Shown piece by piece: positions 63,885 to 64,000 of a DNA stretch of 64,000 bases. The notes under the pieces are model-generated. The model ran no database searches. It worked only from the letters and a program-made list of their open reading frames with translations, and had not been told where the DNA came from. The translations under genes and the position numbers were made by a program. Position 1 is the stretch's first letter; each line of letters opens with the position of its first letter. This DNA is from Vulcaniibacterium tengchongense (GTDB lineage: Bacteria > Pseudomonadota > Gammaproteobacteria > Xanthomonadales > Xanthomonadaceae), in NCBI RefSeq assembly GCF_003814555.1, contig NZ_RKQN01000001.1, positions 496,001 to 560,000 of the forward strand, written 5' to 3'.

Positions 63885-64000
63885 ATATGAACCCAATGGA
63901 TCTGTGTCCAGCGATTGAGGCTGCCGATGGCGCGCCGTCTTCCCGCCACCGGCGCCGTGGTCCAGCGCCGGTCCGAACAAGCCTCAAAGCAGCGCCCGGA
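63840..64000. other. Upstream region of katA to the window edge
   Basis: This region carries the OxyR site and is AT-rich by the standards of the window (TTTTATCTATATATGAA near 63875-63891). An open frame starts at ATG 63887 and runs off the end of the window for 38 codons (MNPMDLCPAIEAA), and another starts at 63926 (MARRLPATGAVVQRR). Neither has a ribosome binding site or a family that I recognise. I cannot tell whether a gene starts here. Confidence 0.3.

Overview
The window is about 64 kb of very GC-rich DNA with dense, mostly housekeeping gene content. The gene order tgt-yajC-secD-secF and rpsP-rimM-trmD-rplS, the wealth of secreted peptidases (two M13, two DUF885, one S8), the c-di-GMP enzymes and the promoter style point to a gammaproteobacterium of the Xanthomonadaceae/Lysobacteraceae (Lysobacter- or Luteimonas-like). 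The taxonomic call is an inference from gene content, not from a marker comparison. I saw no tRNA, rRNA, CRISPR array, insertion sequence or prophage, so this looks like a stable chromosomal region.

Layout. 1-4.5 kb: queuine tRNA-ribosyltransferase (cut by the window edge) and the Sec accessory genes yajC-secD-secF, closed by a strong two-way terminator. 4.7-9 kb: suhB, trmJ and a membrane GGDEF-EAL protein. 9-13 kb: an ExoD-like protein coupled to a CorC/HlyC-type CBS protein, then a DUF47-PiT phosphate uptake pair. 13-15 kb: a small unknown protein, an alkyltransferase-like protein that lacks the acceptor cysteine, and a rhomboid protease. 15-19 kb: a tandem pair of M13 metallopeptidases. 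19-22.4 kb: a beta-CASP nuclease-like protein and a RhlE-type helicase. 22.5-25.8 kb: a translationally coupled LysM/FecR protein and CHASE2-GGDEF diguanylate cyclase. 26-29.8 kb: a tandem pair of DUF885 proteins. 29.9-32.7 kb: a periplasmic PD40 repeat protein divergent from a LytS/LytTR two-component pair. 32.8-36.5 kb: a Ser/Thr kinase with a sulfatase-modifying-factor-like C-terminus, a DUF502 membrane protein and a YhhQ queuosine-precursor transporter. 36.6-42 kb: thioesterase-like protein, thioredoxin-TPR (CnoX-like), DUF998 protein, amidohydrolase and a third GGDEF protein. 42-45 kb: leuS. 45-50.2 kb: a complete drug-efflux operon (MarR, outer membrane factor, EmrA, EmrB) with a palindromic operator. 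50.3-54.2 kb: CcsA/YpjD-like protein, ffh and an orphan membrane-anchored protein. 54.4-57.7 kb: a 1096-residue subtilase. 58-61 kb: ribosomal protein and tRNA modification operon, small lipoprotein and HslR. 61.4-64 kb: DUF937 protein and a katA catalase behind a good OxyR-type site.

Two themes recur. First, envelope-facing signalling: three c-di-GMP enzymes, a FecR/LysM sensor, a LytS/LytTR pair and a Ser/Thr kinase lie within 36 kb. Second, promoter architecture: many genes carry a TA-N3-T type -10 hexamer only 6-9 nt before a start codon with no Shine-Dalgarno sequence, which suggests frequent leaderless transcripts. Long open frames opposite real genes are abundant here because of the GC content and were left out.
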